From the NCBI GenBank assembly GCA_040954595.2, contig CM082585.2, positions 4,712,001-4,776,000 of the forward strand: a stretch of DNA of 64,000 bases, in the 5' to 3' direction. This DNA comes from Balanoglossus misakiensis (lineage: Eukaryota; Hemichordata). The translations under genes were made by a program, and so were the position numbers. Shown here piece by piece: positions 28,403 to 41,600 of the stretch. The notes under the pieces were generated by a model. It had not been told where the DNA came from. It saw only the letters and a program-made list of their open reading frames with translations, and ran no database searches. Numbering within the stretch: the first letter of the stretch is position 1; each line of letters begins with the position of its first letter.

Positions 28403-30647
28403 TTTCTTCACAATCATTGACTTTGAAATGATAGGAAAGTTTATATGTGCAATTTCAAACTATTATAACAAAACACTGATAAAGCAATATTTAAATCCAT
28501 CAAATACATGTACATTTGTCCCCAATTCACAGTAGCTTTTAATGGTAAATTGTAATGCAAGAACGTATGCTCGGGGCATGGTGTTTTGAGAGTTCAATCA
28601 AATCTACTGGTACTCCCTCTGTGACTGGTCAGGTAAACTGTTGACTCATGACAATATGCCAATTCTAACACTGAGAGTGTCTTACATTTCTATTTAAACA
28701 TCTTTGTTTGGTACCCTTTTTCTTTTTAATTGACTATTTGTCAATTTTACAGAGGCAGGGATCGAGTACAAATTTATTTATGATAGTTATGATCATTGGA
28801 TGATTATAACTCTTTATTTTTATTTTTATCTCTCTATACATTAATGTTCATTTCCTTTAATGTTGTATGGCATGAAGTTGACATTGAATGTGTGATAGTA
28901 TCATTCAAAATCTGCTGACAAATATAAAAGATTCAATTGGGTGCATTGAGATTTTGTTCATGATGTCACATGATGTTGTCATTCATTTTTCATAAAATAT
29001 GAAATAGAATTGACTTCAACATTATTTTGGAATTTAATACATTTTGAATCATTGAACAGATGTTATCAGTTACATTATTTAATACTACTATTATCTTATC
29101 AACATCAACATCATAATTCAGTTTTAATACGTTTTACCCTAATAAAACTTAGACCGGACAGACACCGCTTGATGTCGCTGAAAATTACTCTGCTCAGAAT
29201 GTGCTATTGGATTACATTAGGGTGAGTGTAATTTTTTTTCTTTTGTCCTGAATTTTATCAATATATAACCTGAAATGTGCTTATTCTTATGAATTAAAAG
29301 TGTTCATTCATATGAATGTGATACAACTTGTTACTTAATGTGGTGTCAAACTCACAAATATAGCATAAATTCATTTTCATGATTTCTTTTTTATTCAAAA
29401 AGAAACAAAATGAGTTCAGTGACCTGATGAAGGAATCAGTTAATACCTTGTCAAACAAATCAGAAAATTAATATCTTTTCTCATTTTAATTGTTACCCAG
29501 AAAATCACTCATTTGAAAGACAGACTTCTAAAGAAAAAGTTACCTGAGAGTAGAATAATATTGATTGGTAGAATGGTATTTCTTTCCAAGGCATGTTGTG
29601 CTAGTACAATAGTGTAGTTAGATTTTGTGTTTTTTTATGGATATTCTGAAAAACCGTTTGTTTTCATACAATCTGTTCCTTGTTTCTTGATGGCAACTTG
29701 TCAAAACTCAATGAAGTATATGTAATGTTTGTGTGCAAAAATATTACAGTATACTTTCAATCACACACACACACGCATACACACAGACAGACAGACAGAC
29801 ATAATTGATACCAAGCAAAGAAGTCATGATGAACCAATATCTTTTATTTTTAATGGCAGCATTTTTTTAAAGATGCACTTTACTTTTATCAAATAATATG
29901 ATTGTACAATTGATGCTCTTTAATAGGACGAAGGTTTTATTGAAATTTGCCTCGTGTGTCCAAATATTCATTTATGTGTTTGTTGTACACATTCATATTT
30001 GAGTTGTCTGGATAGATTCATGGGGAAATTCAAAATACCTGCCTTGCATTAAAATTCATAAATTTTCAAGTATTTTCAAATATTTTCATTGGAAACTGCC
30101 CATAGAATTACATAAAGATGCTGAAAATCTTTACCATATCACAACACCACTAGAAAACTGGAGTTATTGTCCGTTTATGATACAAAGTCAAATGGATGTT
30201 TCTTTTTAATAAGTTAATTGACTGTCCTAATGTTTTATGACATTTCCTTTAGGTTTGGAGAAGTGTTTATTGTTATAGTTAAGTGAGAAGAGTCAGTTTT
30301 CTATAATGAGTACTGGTATGTCACTGATGTGAACGGTTTCTCTCGTCACCCTTTCACCACAATGGTTCAGTCCAAACCCATTGTTTGCTATGGTGAGGTT
30401 GGAACTCTAAAGAGGGAACTGGGGGTCGAAGGGTTCAAGTTCAGCTTTGTGACTCTCATCTCGGCTAGTATGTCCAATTTTGGGGGAACCACTTGCCAAT
30501 ACTGGCTGCAGAGTATATTTATGTGTATGATCTCGTTCTCGCATACTTCCATGTCTGAGCCGGAGCCAGTGTTGGAAAAATCAAGTTTTACAGGGAATGG
30601 CTGGAAAGATGGTGGAGATGATGCGATTCCCAATGTAGTGGAAGTAT

Positions 30648-30960
30648 TAGTCTCGGTTACCCAGACCCCCCTGCTTCTTCCGTTGGGCACTCCAGAAAGA
30701 GGGTGTGGGGAAACGCCATACACAAATCTCGGGGCAAAGATGGCCGACCTGAGACAAAAGCGATGCATGATGGTCGACATTTATAACATTTGATATTATG
30801 ATATGACGATATTAGAAAACTATTTGCCAAAGTTCTCTCTCTCTCTTTTCAATTCGTGGACAGTTTCAGCAGGTCCAGCACTTCTCAGCATGTTTTTTTA
30901 TGTTTACTCTTTCTGGAGTGCCCAACGGAAGAAGCAGAGGGGTCTGGGTAAGAGAGACTA
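30648..30960. mobile_element. Family J inverted-repeat element at the right border of copy A
   Basis: It starts TAGTCTCGGTTACCCAGA and ends TCTGGGTAAGAGAGACTA. The terminal repeats extend ~60 bp through CTTCTTCCGTTGGGCACTCC and its complement. The second copy is at 57679-58944, split by a nested element. Confidence 0.85.
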
Positions 30961-33900
30961 CACCAACTGCGTGATGAACAGTCATTTATGTAGGAGGGAC
31001 TATTTAAATGTTGGTGGCGCTATAGGTTAGGGGTTGACCAGTTGATTTTTTGGGGATGTTTTTTTTTGGGGGGGTGGGGCGGGAAACATTCTACTGCAAT
31101 GCCTTGAGAAAAAGAAAGTATGGCTGGCAATAGAACAAAAATACTGTGACAATGGGTATAAAAAATTGCTGACATACCCTCATCCCCCCAGAAATCAAAT
31201 AGTTCTCCCCTTATTATAAAAGTTTACAGTCACCTCTAATTAACATGTGCCCTATATACCGGTAGATATGGCTAAAACAGCATGTCTGAGTTCTCTGAAA
31301 AACCTGGTGCAGCTATTGTTTTGTATGGCCACCCACTGAAAATTTGTGATTGGCTAGATCTCCACTTTCCATGATAACTGTGGCTAAATTTACATATTAA
31401 GTGACCGTATAATTTTAAGTTTTCTTAATAAATTAAAAAAAATACAAATCTTTTCCCGGAAATGTGTGCCAATGTAAAAGTGCTATTTTCAGTCTTGCCT
31501 GATAAACAACTGCATTTTAAAGTTTAGAAGTTTCTGGTTGTCTTGGTAATATACCCATGGGATCTACTGGGGGAATGAACAGTCTGGGGAAATTCCATTC
31601 ACCTTGTGTTGACTTTTGATCCCCATTTGTCTCTTGCACGACTTGTATGCATGTCCACGTGAGCTTTGATCCATCACTTAGTAGAGTTTGGACATCACCT
31701 GATTGGTATGTGGTCCTAGGGCACGTAGCAGGGATATGCATTTATCAAAAACTGTGGCTTTGATCCAAAAAAACATCGCTTCTAAATGTGTTGCTTTATT
31801 TTAATGTCACCAGGTCTGTGTGATGTGTACCAAGAGGCGACTGATTGGTTGGTGCATATCATATGATTTTCTTGATCTACCAATTAAATACAGCCTTCTG
31901 AATAATCAGCCATCAAGAGTTGCTGCCTTAATTCCTGTCTATACGTTAGTTCCAACTTGAAGTCGTGCTTGCAAGTACTAAGTCCCACACCAAGACACTT
32001 TATGGTGAGTACATTTTATTACAGTCTTGTGTTAACATGAGAAATAGGAAGCCCCCATAGGGAAACATCACTCAGTGCCAAGGGAAAGTTTTGCTATTAT
32101 GCTTTTAATGTACTTTATGGCAAGGATTTATCATGAAACAGAACAGAAACAAAAAAATCAAATGGAAAATGCAATTGATCGACACAATGAATGCACAGGG
32201 ACGTGCTAGTTAATTTAATTTTTACTTGCACATGCACGCAATTGATATGTTTAATTTGAGGATAAGTTTCTTTACATACAAATTGATATACTGTAAAACA
32301 GGTTATATTCACGACTGGAAAACGGGTTATTTTCACAACAGGAAATTTTCGTGATCTCTGAAGAGGCAACTGTTATGCGAGGAGTAATTTTCGTGTTCTC
32401 GTATTTCACTGCATCGGTATCGCTGGAAAAAAAAATTACTAGTATGCAACTTTTTATTTTCACGTTATTTTGGCTCTCGCGTATTTCGCGAAAATGTATT
32501 GCTCGCGAAAATAACCCGTTTTACAGTATACATGGCACTGAAACTCAACATTTTAGAATGTCCGTTCCCGTAATTATAACAAGCCTTAAATAATGGAAAC
32601 TTGCCCATATCAAACCTATTATAATGGAAACGATATACGTGTAGAATCATTACATGTAATTAATTTGTAGTTTCATTTTCCTTGATGTTCTCTTGACTTG
32701 AAATCCAGTCAGTATTTTATTTTCTCTGAACAAACTGTCAGCCTCATATACAGGCATAACTCCAACCTCATCTTGTGCGTGGCAGCAAAATGTTCCACTT
32801 GAATTGGCGATAATACCCTGACTGTACCGCGATCGTCGCCTCGTGGTACCACCTCACAGATAAAAACCTAGGTACACAAAACTTCATTCAGTTAAACAGG
32901 TCCCTCCTACTTCAGTGTAACTTTGTGCCAGCTACTATTTAATTATCAACAAAGTTGTTTTGCAATGACTTTTGAGTTAATATGCAAGCTGTCTTTTAAT
33001 ACTTAAAGTTTAATAGTTTTGGGTGCAGTGTGGCTACGTTATGACATTTAACACCTGTATTAATCGCATTCGTGGCTTTGGTCCAAAAAAACAACTTGTT
33101 CGAACATATCTTATTTGGATGATTCCAGGAGGTGATGGTACGATCAGGATATGTACCAGCTGTCCTCTCTGATAAGTAGGGCTCCTGGGGTGGGTACTGA
33201 TGTAATTTTATGTGTTAATAAAGGCATGGGATAGTGTCCTTCATAGGTATATTTTACCTGACCAGTGAGTGTAGACATCTATTTTGTTAAAAAGTCTACA
33301 TTTGGTGCAATTTGTTTTGTCAAAATGTGTATATCTGTGTCAAAGAGTTCCTGCAAAATTGAAAACAGTTCTGTGAACAAATTTGTGTGACATCATGATC
33401 TTGACAACTAGATTCTAATTTTTCTTTGCATAGTGTTAGATATAGAGTAGTGTTCCTTATAGTTACTTATTGACTTTTTACAGACCCATGCATGCAGTCT
33501 TCAAAATCACATGATTAATGTAGCCCGATGACACCATAGAACTATAAGCGTTGGGTAATGGTTGTTGGTCTCAAGATCAGTGCATGATGTTATGTATTCC
33601 AACGCAATGTCAGTGACATAAACCATGGCTTCCCAGGAACATAAAGACCCACAAGTAAGTGGCCTTTGGACTAAGTTGCATTCAGCTCATTGCACCAGTG
33701 AAAATATGGTCTGTTTGATCAAGATGAAAACATTTAACAGTGTTTCATCCAGGATGGCATCAACAGGGGGGATATTTCCCCCTTTGCCAGAATTTTTTGG
33801 GGGGAATCCACTCTGGCAAGGGGAATGTAATATATCTAACATGTGAGTGGCATCATTTTAAGGGGCACTGGTTCCACCTTGGCAAATTAATACTAGGGGG

Positions 33901-34393
33901 CGCCAACATGTCAACAGGGTTGAATCCCCCCCCCATCCCCCAGTCTAGATGAAACACTGATTTAATTGTAACTGGTGTTTCAGAATAATGTCTGCAGTCT
34001 ACTGAGATTACCGTAAATTACCACTTTTTAACCATTTCAAATTTTGGTGGCGCCTAAAACAAAGGCAGAAATTAGTCTTTCAAGAACCGGTGGCGCTTAT
34101 TCATGGGTCGCCCTGTATACATGATTCCAGTGGACTGAAGCATTTGACCAATGCAATTTTTACGGGTATATACATGAATTTGTAGAGTGTGTCACACTGT
34201 GAAAGCTATAAATTGACATATTGTCGATAAACTTCATCAACTATATAAAGTTCAATCAAGTGCAGTTTTATAAATGAAAGGGCTGCAACTTAAAGTGTCT
34301 GTGACATGCGTAAAATCACTCTTTGGGTCTTGAAGTAAACGTATGTTACTATCTGGCATTGCGTATCACCCTCTTTGCTTAGATAACAGGGTC
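30961..34393. other. Gene-free spacer
   Basis: No exon is recognised. It contains a family F remnant (~31218-31415), a family B MITE (32290-32526), and a G/C-run patch at 33760-33945. A dispersed stretch (~34010-34110) has GGTGGCGC words. Confidence 0.6.
32290..32526. mobile_element. Family B MITE
   Basis: Starts CTGTAAAACAGGTTATATTC and ends AAAATAACCCGTTTTACAG. The left end is partly duplicated (the TTATATTCACGACTGGAAAA motif recurs as TTATTTTCACAACAGGAAA). Confidence 0.8.
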
Positions 34394-34628
34394 GTGAAGT
34401 TTGTTACTTTTTCCTTATTCGAATGTGAAGTTTGTTACTTATTCTTTATTCAAAGCTGAAGTCTGTGACTTATTCCTTATTCGAAATCTGAAGTTTCTGA
34501 CTTCTTCATTATTCGAAATCTGATGTCTGTGACTTATTCCTTATTCGCAATCTGACGTTTCTGACTTTTTCCTTATTCGGATTCTGAAGTCTGTGACTTA
34601 TTACTTACTCGAAATCTGAAGTCTATGA
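34394..34628 (+). repeat. 32-34-bp tandem repeat (about 7 copies)
   Basis: Units of the form GAAGTCTGTGACTTATTCC then TTATTCGAAATCT, imperfect. One further unit stands at 35661-35689, on the far side of a ~1.03 kb insertion and directly before the minisatellite. Confidence 0.85.
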
Positions 34629-35660
34629 GGTTATTACGAAAATACCACAAAGTATGCACGAGGACATTAGCGCCCAGTATCGCCCGACGCGTAGCGGAGG
34701 GCGATGCGCTGTGCTAATGTCCGAGTGCATACTTTGCGCAGCATGAGCGGCCGAAGGCCGCTCGCGTAGCGAGCACTTTAGATAGCGCGTGTATGAGAAT
34801 GAGGAAATATGGGAAATAGAACGTATATCTCTATATACCTACGAGTTCGAAAAGTGCGTCCTGTATCTATGGGGGCATCCATTAATTTTGATCTCCGCCT
34901 TAAAACGTGAAACTAATGTCGTTATTCATCGCAAATCCTACTCAGAAATGTACACCGACCACAAGACCATCAAAGACGGTGGAAAATTAAGTTGGAAAAT
35001 GAAATTTAGTAGCGTTTCTGGGCACTTTCTGGACCGATTTCGAGAGCCCGACGGTTGGCGCCATATTGAATCAAGCGAAATCTTTAAATCACGCGAAATC
35101 ACTTCGAAATTACTAAACGTTTAACCACAACAAGACTACCACAATGAGAAAGAAACCCATCGATAAATAGATAATCTGAAGTTATCAGAGAATGGAACGT
35201 CTTTGGCAAAGTATTGCAAAGCCTTCAGTTGACCAAGAGAAAGTTGACGAGGCATGCATGTGGAAAGTGGAGTGTTGACAACAATGTTAATATGTACACC
35301 ATAGTTTGCTGCGCTCGCACTCAGGTCAAACCTGTTACATATTAACCTTATTATTATACATCTTACATCTCTGTTAGTTCTTGTGTTGCATGTTACTTGG
35401 CTTTCAAAACGCCCAAAATGCCGATACAATCGATCGAAAACCGCTCAGTTGACTCAGTGAGCAGCCATCTTTCTTTTTTGTTTATGTGCGTTGGAGTGGG
35501 GTGTCTTGAAACCGTCCGCATAACAACGCATACCTGTACACGGTGAGTTGGGGCGCCTTGAAACTTAAGACGTATTTAACATGCGTTCCGTACGTACCGT
35601 TCCGTACGGCTTTTTATCGCACGCCAAAATCTATTGTTCTCGGCACTAGATGTATAATAA
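34629..35660. mobile_element. ~1.03 kb insertion with clustered hairpins, splitting a tandem repeat
   Basis: The surrounding 32-34-bp repeat resumes after it, so this block is an insertion. Near its left end are three stacked palindromes. 34651-34736 has arms AAAGTATGCAC.. and ..GTGCATACTTT with apex GACGCGTAGCGGA at 34686-34698. GAGCGGCCGAAGGCCGCTC is at 34745-34763. GCTCGCGTAGCGAGC is at 34761-34775. No recognised coding sequence, although a 111-codon open frame (34789-35124) exists. Confidence 0.6.
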
Positions 35661-35691
35661 TGTGACTTATTCCTTATTCGCAATCTGACAA

Positions 35692-38600
35692 TCGTGTTCA
35701 GTCTTTTTTGTAGCTGTGGAAAAGTTTCCCCCTGCCTGTAGAATTTTCCCTTCTAGCTCTGCGTGGCAGGGCTGTGTTGTTACGGCTCGCAGAGCTAATT
35801 CCCTTCGTGTTCAGTCTTTTTTGTAGCTGTGGAAAAGTTTCCCCCTGCCTGTACCCTTCGTGTTCAGTCTTTTTTGCAGCTGTGGAAAAGTTTCCCCCCT
35901 GCCTGTAGAATTTTCCCTTCTAGCTCGGCGTGGCAGGGCTGTGTTGTTACGGCTCGCAGAGCTAATTCCCTTCGTGTTCAGTCTTTTTTGTAGCTGTGGA
36001 AAAGTTTCCCCCTGCCTGTACCCTTCGTGTTCAGTCTTTTTTGCAGCTGTGGAAAAGTTTCCCCCTGCCTGTACCCTTCGTGTTCAGTCTTTTTTGCAGC
36101 TGTGGAAAAGTTTCCCCCCTGCCTGTACCCTTCGTGTTCAGTCTTTTTTGCAGCTGTGGAAAAGTTTCCCCCTGCCTGTATACCCTTCGTGTTCAGTCTT
36201 TTTTGCAGCTGTGGAAAAGTTTCCCCCTGCCTATGTACCCTTCGTGTTCAGTCTTTTTTGCAGCTGTGGAAAAGTTTCCCCCTGCCTGTACCCTTCGTGT
36301 TCAGTCTTTTTTGTAGCTGTGGAAAAGTTTCCCCCTGCCTGTACCCTTCGTGTTCAGTCTTTTTTGCAGCTGTGGAAAAGTTTCCCCCTGCCTGTACCCT
36401 TCGTGTTCAGTCTTTTTTGCAGCTGTGGAAAAGTTTCCCCCTGCCTGTACCCTTCGTGTTCAGTCTTTTTTGCAGCTGTGGAAAAGTTTCCCCCTGCCTG
36501 TGTACCCTTCGTGTTCAGTCTTTTTTGCAGCTATGGAAAAGTTTCCCCCCTGCCTGTATACCCTTCGTGTTCAGTCTTTTTTGCAGCAGTGGAAAAGTTT
36601 CCCCCTGCCTGTACCCTTCGTGTTCAGTCTTATTTGCTGCTGTGGAAAAGTTTCCCCCTGCCTGTACCCTTCGTGTTCAGTCTTTTTTGCAGCTGTGGAA
36701 AAGTTTCCCCCTGCCTGTACCCTTCGTGTTCAGTCATTTATGCAGCTGTGGAAAAGTTTCCCCCTGCCTGTGTACCCTTCGTGTTCAGTCATTTATGCAG
36801 CTGTGGAAAAGTTTCCCCCTGCCTGTGTACCCTTCGTGTTCAGTCTTTTTTGCAGCTGTGGAAAAGTTTCCCCCTGCCTGTATACCCTTCGTGTTCAGTC
36901 TTTTTTGCAGCTGTGGAAAAGTTTCCCCCTGCCTGTGTACCCTTCGTGTTCAGTCTTTTTTGCAGCTGTGGAAAAGTTTCCCCCTGCCTGTGTACCCTTC
37001 GTGTTCAGTCTTTTTTGTAGCTGTGGAAAAGTTTCCCCCTGCCTGTGTACCCTTCGTGTTCAGTCTTTTTTGTAGCTGTGGAAAAGTTTCCCCCTGCCTG
37101 TATACCCTTCGTGTTCAGTCTTTTTTGTAGCTGTGGAAAAGTTTCCCCCCTGCCTGTATACCCTTCGTGTTCAGTCTTTTTTGTAGCTGTGGAAAAGTTT
37201 CCCCCCTGCCTGTATACCCTTCGTGTTCAGTCTTTTTTGTAGCTGTGGAAAAGTTTCCCCCCTGCCTGTATACCCTTCGTGTTCAGTCTTTTTTGTAGCT
37301 GTGGAAAAGTTTCCCCCCTGCCTGTATACCCTTCGTGTTCAGTCTTTTTTGTAGCTGTGGAAAAGTTTTCCCCCTGCCTGTACCCTTCGTGTTCAGTCTT
37401 TTTTGCAGCTGTGGAAAAGTTTCCCCCTGCCTGTACCCTTCGTGTTCAGTCTTTTTTGCAGCTGTGGAAAAGTTTCCCCCTGCCTGTACCCTTCGTGTTC
37501 AGTCTTTTTTGCAGCTGTGGAAAAGTTTCCCCCTGCCTGTACCCTTCGTGTTCAGTCTTTTTTGCAGCTGTGGAAAAGTTTCCCCCTGCCTGTACCCTTC
37601 GTGTTCAGTCTTTTTTGCAGCTGTGGAAAAGTTTCCCCCTGCCTGTACCCTTCGTGTTCAGTCTTTTTTGCAGCTGTGGAAAAGTTTCCCCCTGCCTGTA
37701 CCCTTCGTGTTCAGTCTTTTTTGCAGCTGTGGAAAAGTTTCCCCCTGCCTGTATACCCTTCGTGTTCAGTCTTTTTTGCAGCTGTGGAAAAGTTTCCCCC
37801 TGCCTGTATACCCTTCGTGTTCAGTCTTTTTTGCAGCTGTGGAAAAGTTTCCCCCTGCCTGTACCCTTCGTGTTCAGTCTTTTTTGCAGCTGTGGAAAAG
37901 TTTCCCCCTGCCTGTACCCTTCGTGTTCAGTCTTTTTTGCAGCTGTGGAAAAGTTTCCCCCTGCCTGTACCCTTCGTGTTCAGTCTTTTTTGCAGCTGTG
38001 GAAAAGTTTCCCCCTGCCTGTATACCCTTCGTGTTCAGTCTTTTTTGTAGCTGTGGAAAAATTTCCCCCCTGCCTGTATACCCTTCGTGTTCAGTCTTTT
38101 TTGTAGCTGTGGAAAAGTTTCCCCCCTGCCTGTATACCCTTCGTGTTCAGTCTTTTTTGCAGCTGTGGAAAAGTTTCCCCCTGCCTGTACCCTTCGTGTT
38201 CAGTCTTTTTTGCAGCTGTGGAAAAGTTTCCCCCTGCCTGTATACCCTTCGTGTTCAGTCTTTTTTGCAGCTGTGGAAAAGTTTCCCCCTGCCTGTACCC
38301 TTCGTGTTCAGTCTTTTTTGCAGCTGTGGAAAAGTTTCCCCCTGCCTGTACCCTTCGTGTTCAGTCTTTTTTGCAGCTGTGGAAAAGTTTCCCCCTGCCT
38401 GTATACCCTTCGTGTTCAGTCTTTTTTGCAGCTGTGGAAAAGTTTCCCCCTGCCTGTATACCCTTCGTGTTCAGTCTTTTTTGCAGCTGTGGAAAAGTTT
38501 CCCCCTGCCTGTACCCTTCGTGTTCAGTCTTTTTTGCAGCTGTGGAAAAGTTTCCCCCTGCCTGTACCCTTCGTGTTCAGTCTTTTTTGCAGCTGTGGAA

Positions 38601-41600
38601 AAGTTTCCCCCTGCCTGTACCCTTCGTGTTCAGTCTTTTTTGCAGCTGTGGAAAAGTTTCCCCCTGCCTGTGTACCCTTCGTGTTCAGTCTTTTTTGCAG
38701 CTGTGGAAAAGTTTCCCCCCTGCCTGTATACCCTTCGTGTTCAGTCTTTTTTGCAGCAGTGGAAAAGTTTCCCCCTGCCTGTACCCTTCGTGTTCAGTCT
38801 TATTTGCAGCTGTGGAAAAGTTTCCCCCTGCCTGTACCCTTCGTGTTCAGTCTTTTTTGCAGCTGTGGAAAAGTTTCCCCCTGCCTGTACCCTTCGTGTT
38901 CAGTCATTTATGCAGCTGTGGAAAAGTTTCCCCCTGCCTGTGTACCCTTCGTGTTCAGTCTTTTTTGCAGCTGTGGAAAAGTTTCCCCCTGCCTGTACCC
39001 TTCGTGTTCAGTCTTTTTTGCAGCTGTGGAAAAGTTTCCCCCTGCCTGTACCCTTCGTGTTCAGTCTTTTTTGCAGCTGTGGAAAAGTTTCCCCCTGCCT
39101 GTATACCCTTCGTGTTCAGTCTTTTTTGCAGCTGTGGAAAAGTTTCCCCCCTGCCTGTGTACCCTTCGTGTTCAGTCTTTTTTGCAGCTGTGGAAAAGTT
39201 TCCCCCTGCCTGTGTACCCTTCGTGTTCAGTCTTTTTTGTAGCTGTGGAAAAGTTTCCCCCTGCCTGTATACCCTTCGTGTTCAGTCTTTTTTGTAGCTG
39301 TGGAAAAGTTTCCCCCTGCCTGTATACCCTTCGTGTTCAGTCTTTTTTGTAGCTGTGGAAAAGTTTCCCCCCTGCCTGTATACCCTTCGTGTTCAGTCTT
39401 TTTTGTAGCTGTGGAAAAGTTTCCCCCCTGCCTGTATACCCTTCGTGTTCAGTCTTTTTTGTAGCTGTGGAAAAGTTTCCCCCCTGCCTGTATACCCTTC
39501 GTGTTCAGTCTTTTTTGTAGCTGTGGAAAAGTTTCCCCCCTGCCTGTATACCCTTCGTGTTCAGTCTTTTTTGTAGCTGTGGAAAAGTTTCCCCCCTGCC
39601 TGTATACCCTTCGTGTTCAGTCTTTTTTGTAGCTGTGGAAAAGTTTCCCCCCTGCCTGTATACCCTTCGTGTTCAGTCTTTTTTGCAGCTGTGGAAAAGT
39701 TTCCCCCTGCCTGTACCCTTCGTGTTCAGTCTTTTTTGCAGCTGTGGAAAAGTTTCCCCCTGCCTGTACCCTTCGTGTTCAGTCTTTTTTGCAGCTGTGG
39801 AAAAGTTTCCCCCTGCCTGTACCCTTCGTGTTCAGTCTTTTTTGCAGCTGTGGAAAAGTTTCCCCCTGCCTGTACCCTTCGTGTTCAGTCTTTTTTGCAG
39901 CTGTGGAAAAGTTTCCCCCTGCCTGTACCCTTCGTGTTCAGTCTTTTTTGCAGCTGTGGAAAAGTTTCCCCCTGCCTGTATACCCTTCGTGTTCAGTCTT
40001 TTTTGTAGCTGTGGAAGAGTTTCCCCCCTGCCTGTATACCCTTCGTGTTCAGTCTTTTTTGTAGCTGTGGAAAAGTTTCCCCCTGCCTGTACCCTTCGTG
40101 TTCAGTCTTTTTTGCAGCTGTGGAAAAGTTTCCCCCCTGCCTGTATACCCTTCGTGTGCAGTCTTTTTTGTAGCTGTGGAAAAGTTTCCCCCTGCCTGTA
40201 CCCTTCGTGTTTAGTCTTTTTTGCAGCTGTGGAAAAGTTTCCCCCTGCCTGTATACCCTTCGTGTTCAGTCTTTTTTGCAGCTGTGGAAAAGTTTCCCCC
40301 TGCCTGTATACCCTTCGTGTTCAGTCTTTTTTGCAGCTGTGGAAAAGTTTCCCCCTGCCTGTATACCCTTCGTGTTCAGTCTTTTTTGCAGCTGTGGAAA
40401 AGTTTCCCCCCTGCCTGTATACCCTTCGTGTTCAGTCTTTTTTGTAGCTGTGGAAAAGTTTCCCCCTGCCTGTACCCTTCGTGTTCAGTCTTTTTTGCAG
40501 CTGTGGAAAAGTTTCCCCCTGCCTGTACCCTTCGTGTTCAGTCTTTTTTGCAGCTGTGGGAAAGTTTCCCCCTGCCTGTACCCTTCGTGTTCAGTCTTTT
40601 TTGCAGCTGTGGAAAAGTTTCCCCCCTGCCTGTATACCCTTCGTGTTCAGTCTTTTTTGCAGCTGTGGAAAAGTTTCCCCCTGCCTGTACCCTTCGTGTT
40701 CAGTCTTTTTTGCAGCTGTGGAAAAGTTTCCCCCTGCCTGTATACCCTTCGTGTTCAGTCTTTTTTGCAGCTGTGGAAAAGTTTCCCCCTGCCTGTACCC
40801 TTCGTGTTCAGTCTTTTTTGCAGCTGTGGAAAAGTTTCCCCCTGCCTGTACCCTTCGTGTTCAGTCTTTTTTGCAGCTATGGAAAAGTTTCCCCCTGCCT
40901 GTACCCTTCGTGTTCAGTCTTTTTTGCAGCTATGGAAAAGTTTCACGCTGCCTGTGTACCCTTCGTGTTCAGTCTTTTTTGCAGCTGTGGAAAAGTTTCC
41001 CCCTTCCTGTACCCTTCGTGTTCAGTCTTTTTTGCAGCTGTGGAAAAGTTTCCCCCTGCCTGTACCCTTCGTGTTCAGTCTTTTTTGCAGCTATGGAAAA
41101 GTTTCCCCCTGCCTGTATACCCTTCGTGTTCAGTCTTTTTTGTAGCTGTGGAAAAGTTTCCCCCCTGCCTGTATACCCTTCGTGTTCAGTCTTTTTTGCA
41201 GCTGTGGAAAAGTTTCCCCCTGCCTGTATACCCTTCGTGTTCAGTCTTTTTTGTAGCTGTGGAAAAGTTTCCCCCTGCCTGTACCCTTCGTGTTCAGTCT
41301 TTTTTGCAGCTGTGGAAAAGTTTCCCCCTGCCTGTACCCTTCGTGTTCAGTCTTTTTTGCAGCTGTGGAAAAGTTTCCCCCTGCCTGTACCCTTCGTGTT
41401 CAGTCTTTTTTGCAGCTGTGGAAAAGTTTCCCCCTGCCTGTATACCCTTCGTGTTCAGTCTATGGAAAAGTTTCCCCCTGCCTGTACCCTTCGTGTTCAG
41501 TCTTTTTTGCAGCTGTGGAAAAGTTTCCCCCTGCCTGTGTACCCTTCGTGTTCAGTCTTTTTTGCAGCTGTGGAAAAGTTTCCCCCTGCCTGTATACCCT

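Larger units (their letters stand above)
25290..30647 (+). pseudogene. Copy A of the ankyrin-ROCO locus (decayed, Roc-COR-Death deleted)
   Basis: Corresponds to 44745-57135 (copy B). Five ankyrin exons: 25738-25837 (100 nt, out of frame at its end), 25997-26095, 26255-26353, 26513-26611 (99 nt each) and 26766-26867 (102 nt). A counterpart of the 50331-50444 exon lies at ~28077-28192. It has two extra bases after its acceptor and an in-frame TAG in the copy B frame. The 29152-29220 exon (TGQTPLDVAENYSAQ) is intact. The next exon starts at about 29401 but breaks off at 29439 into sequence matching 55937 onward. Everything equal to 51946-55936 (Roc, COR, Death) is absent. The ankyrin exons at 43172 and 44811 also have no counterpart. 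A truncated ankyrin-only product cannot be excluded but is unlikely. Confidence 0.8.

Noticed and set aside
30329-30793. 154-codon plus-strand frame and its 130-codon minus-strand partner, repeated at 56841-57188
   Set aside because: It begins inside a family C element, runs into the family J transposon in copy A and unrelated sequence in copy B. No domain is recognised and both strands are equally open.
34789-35124. 111-codon frame in the hairpin-rich insertion
   Set aside because: No recognisable domain and no conserved partner; likely chance openness within a non-autonomous element.
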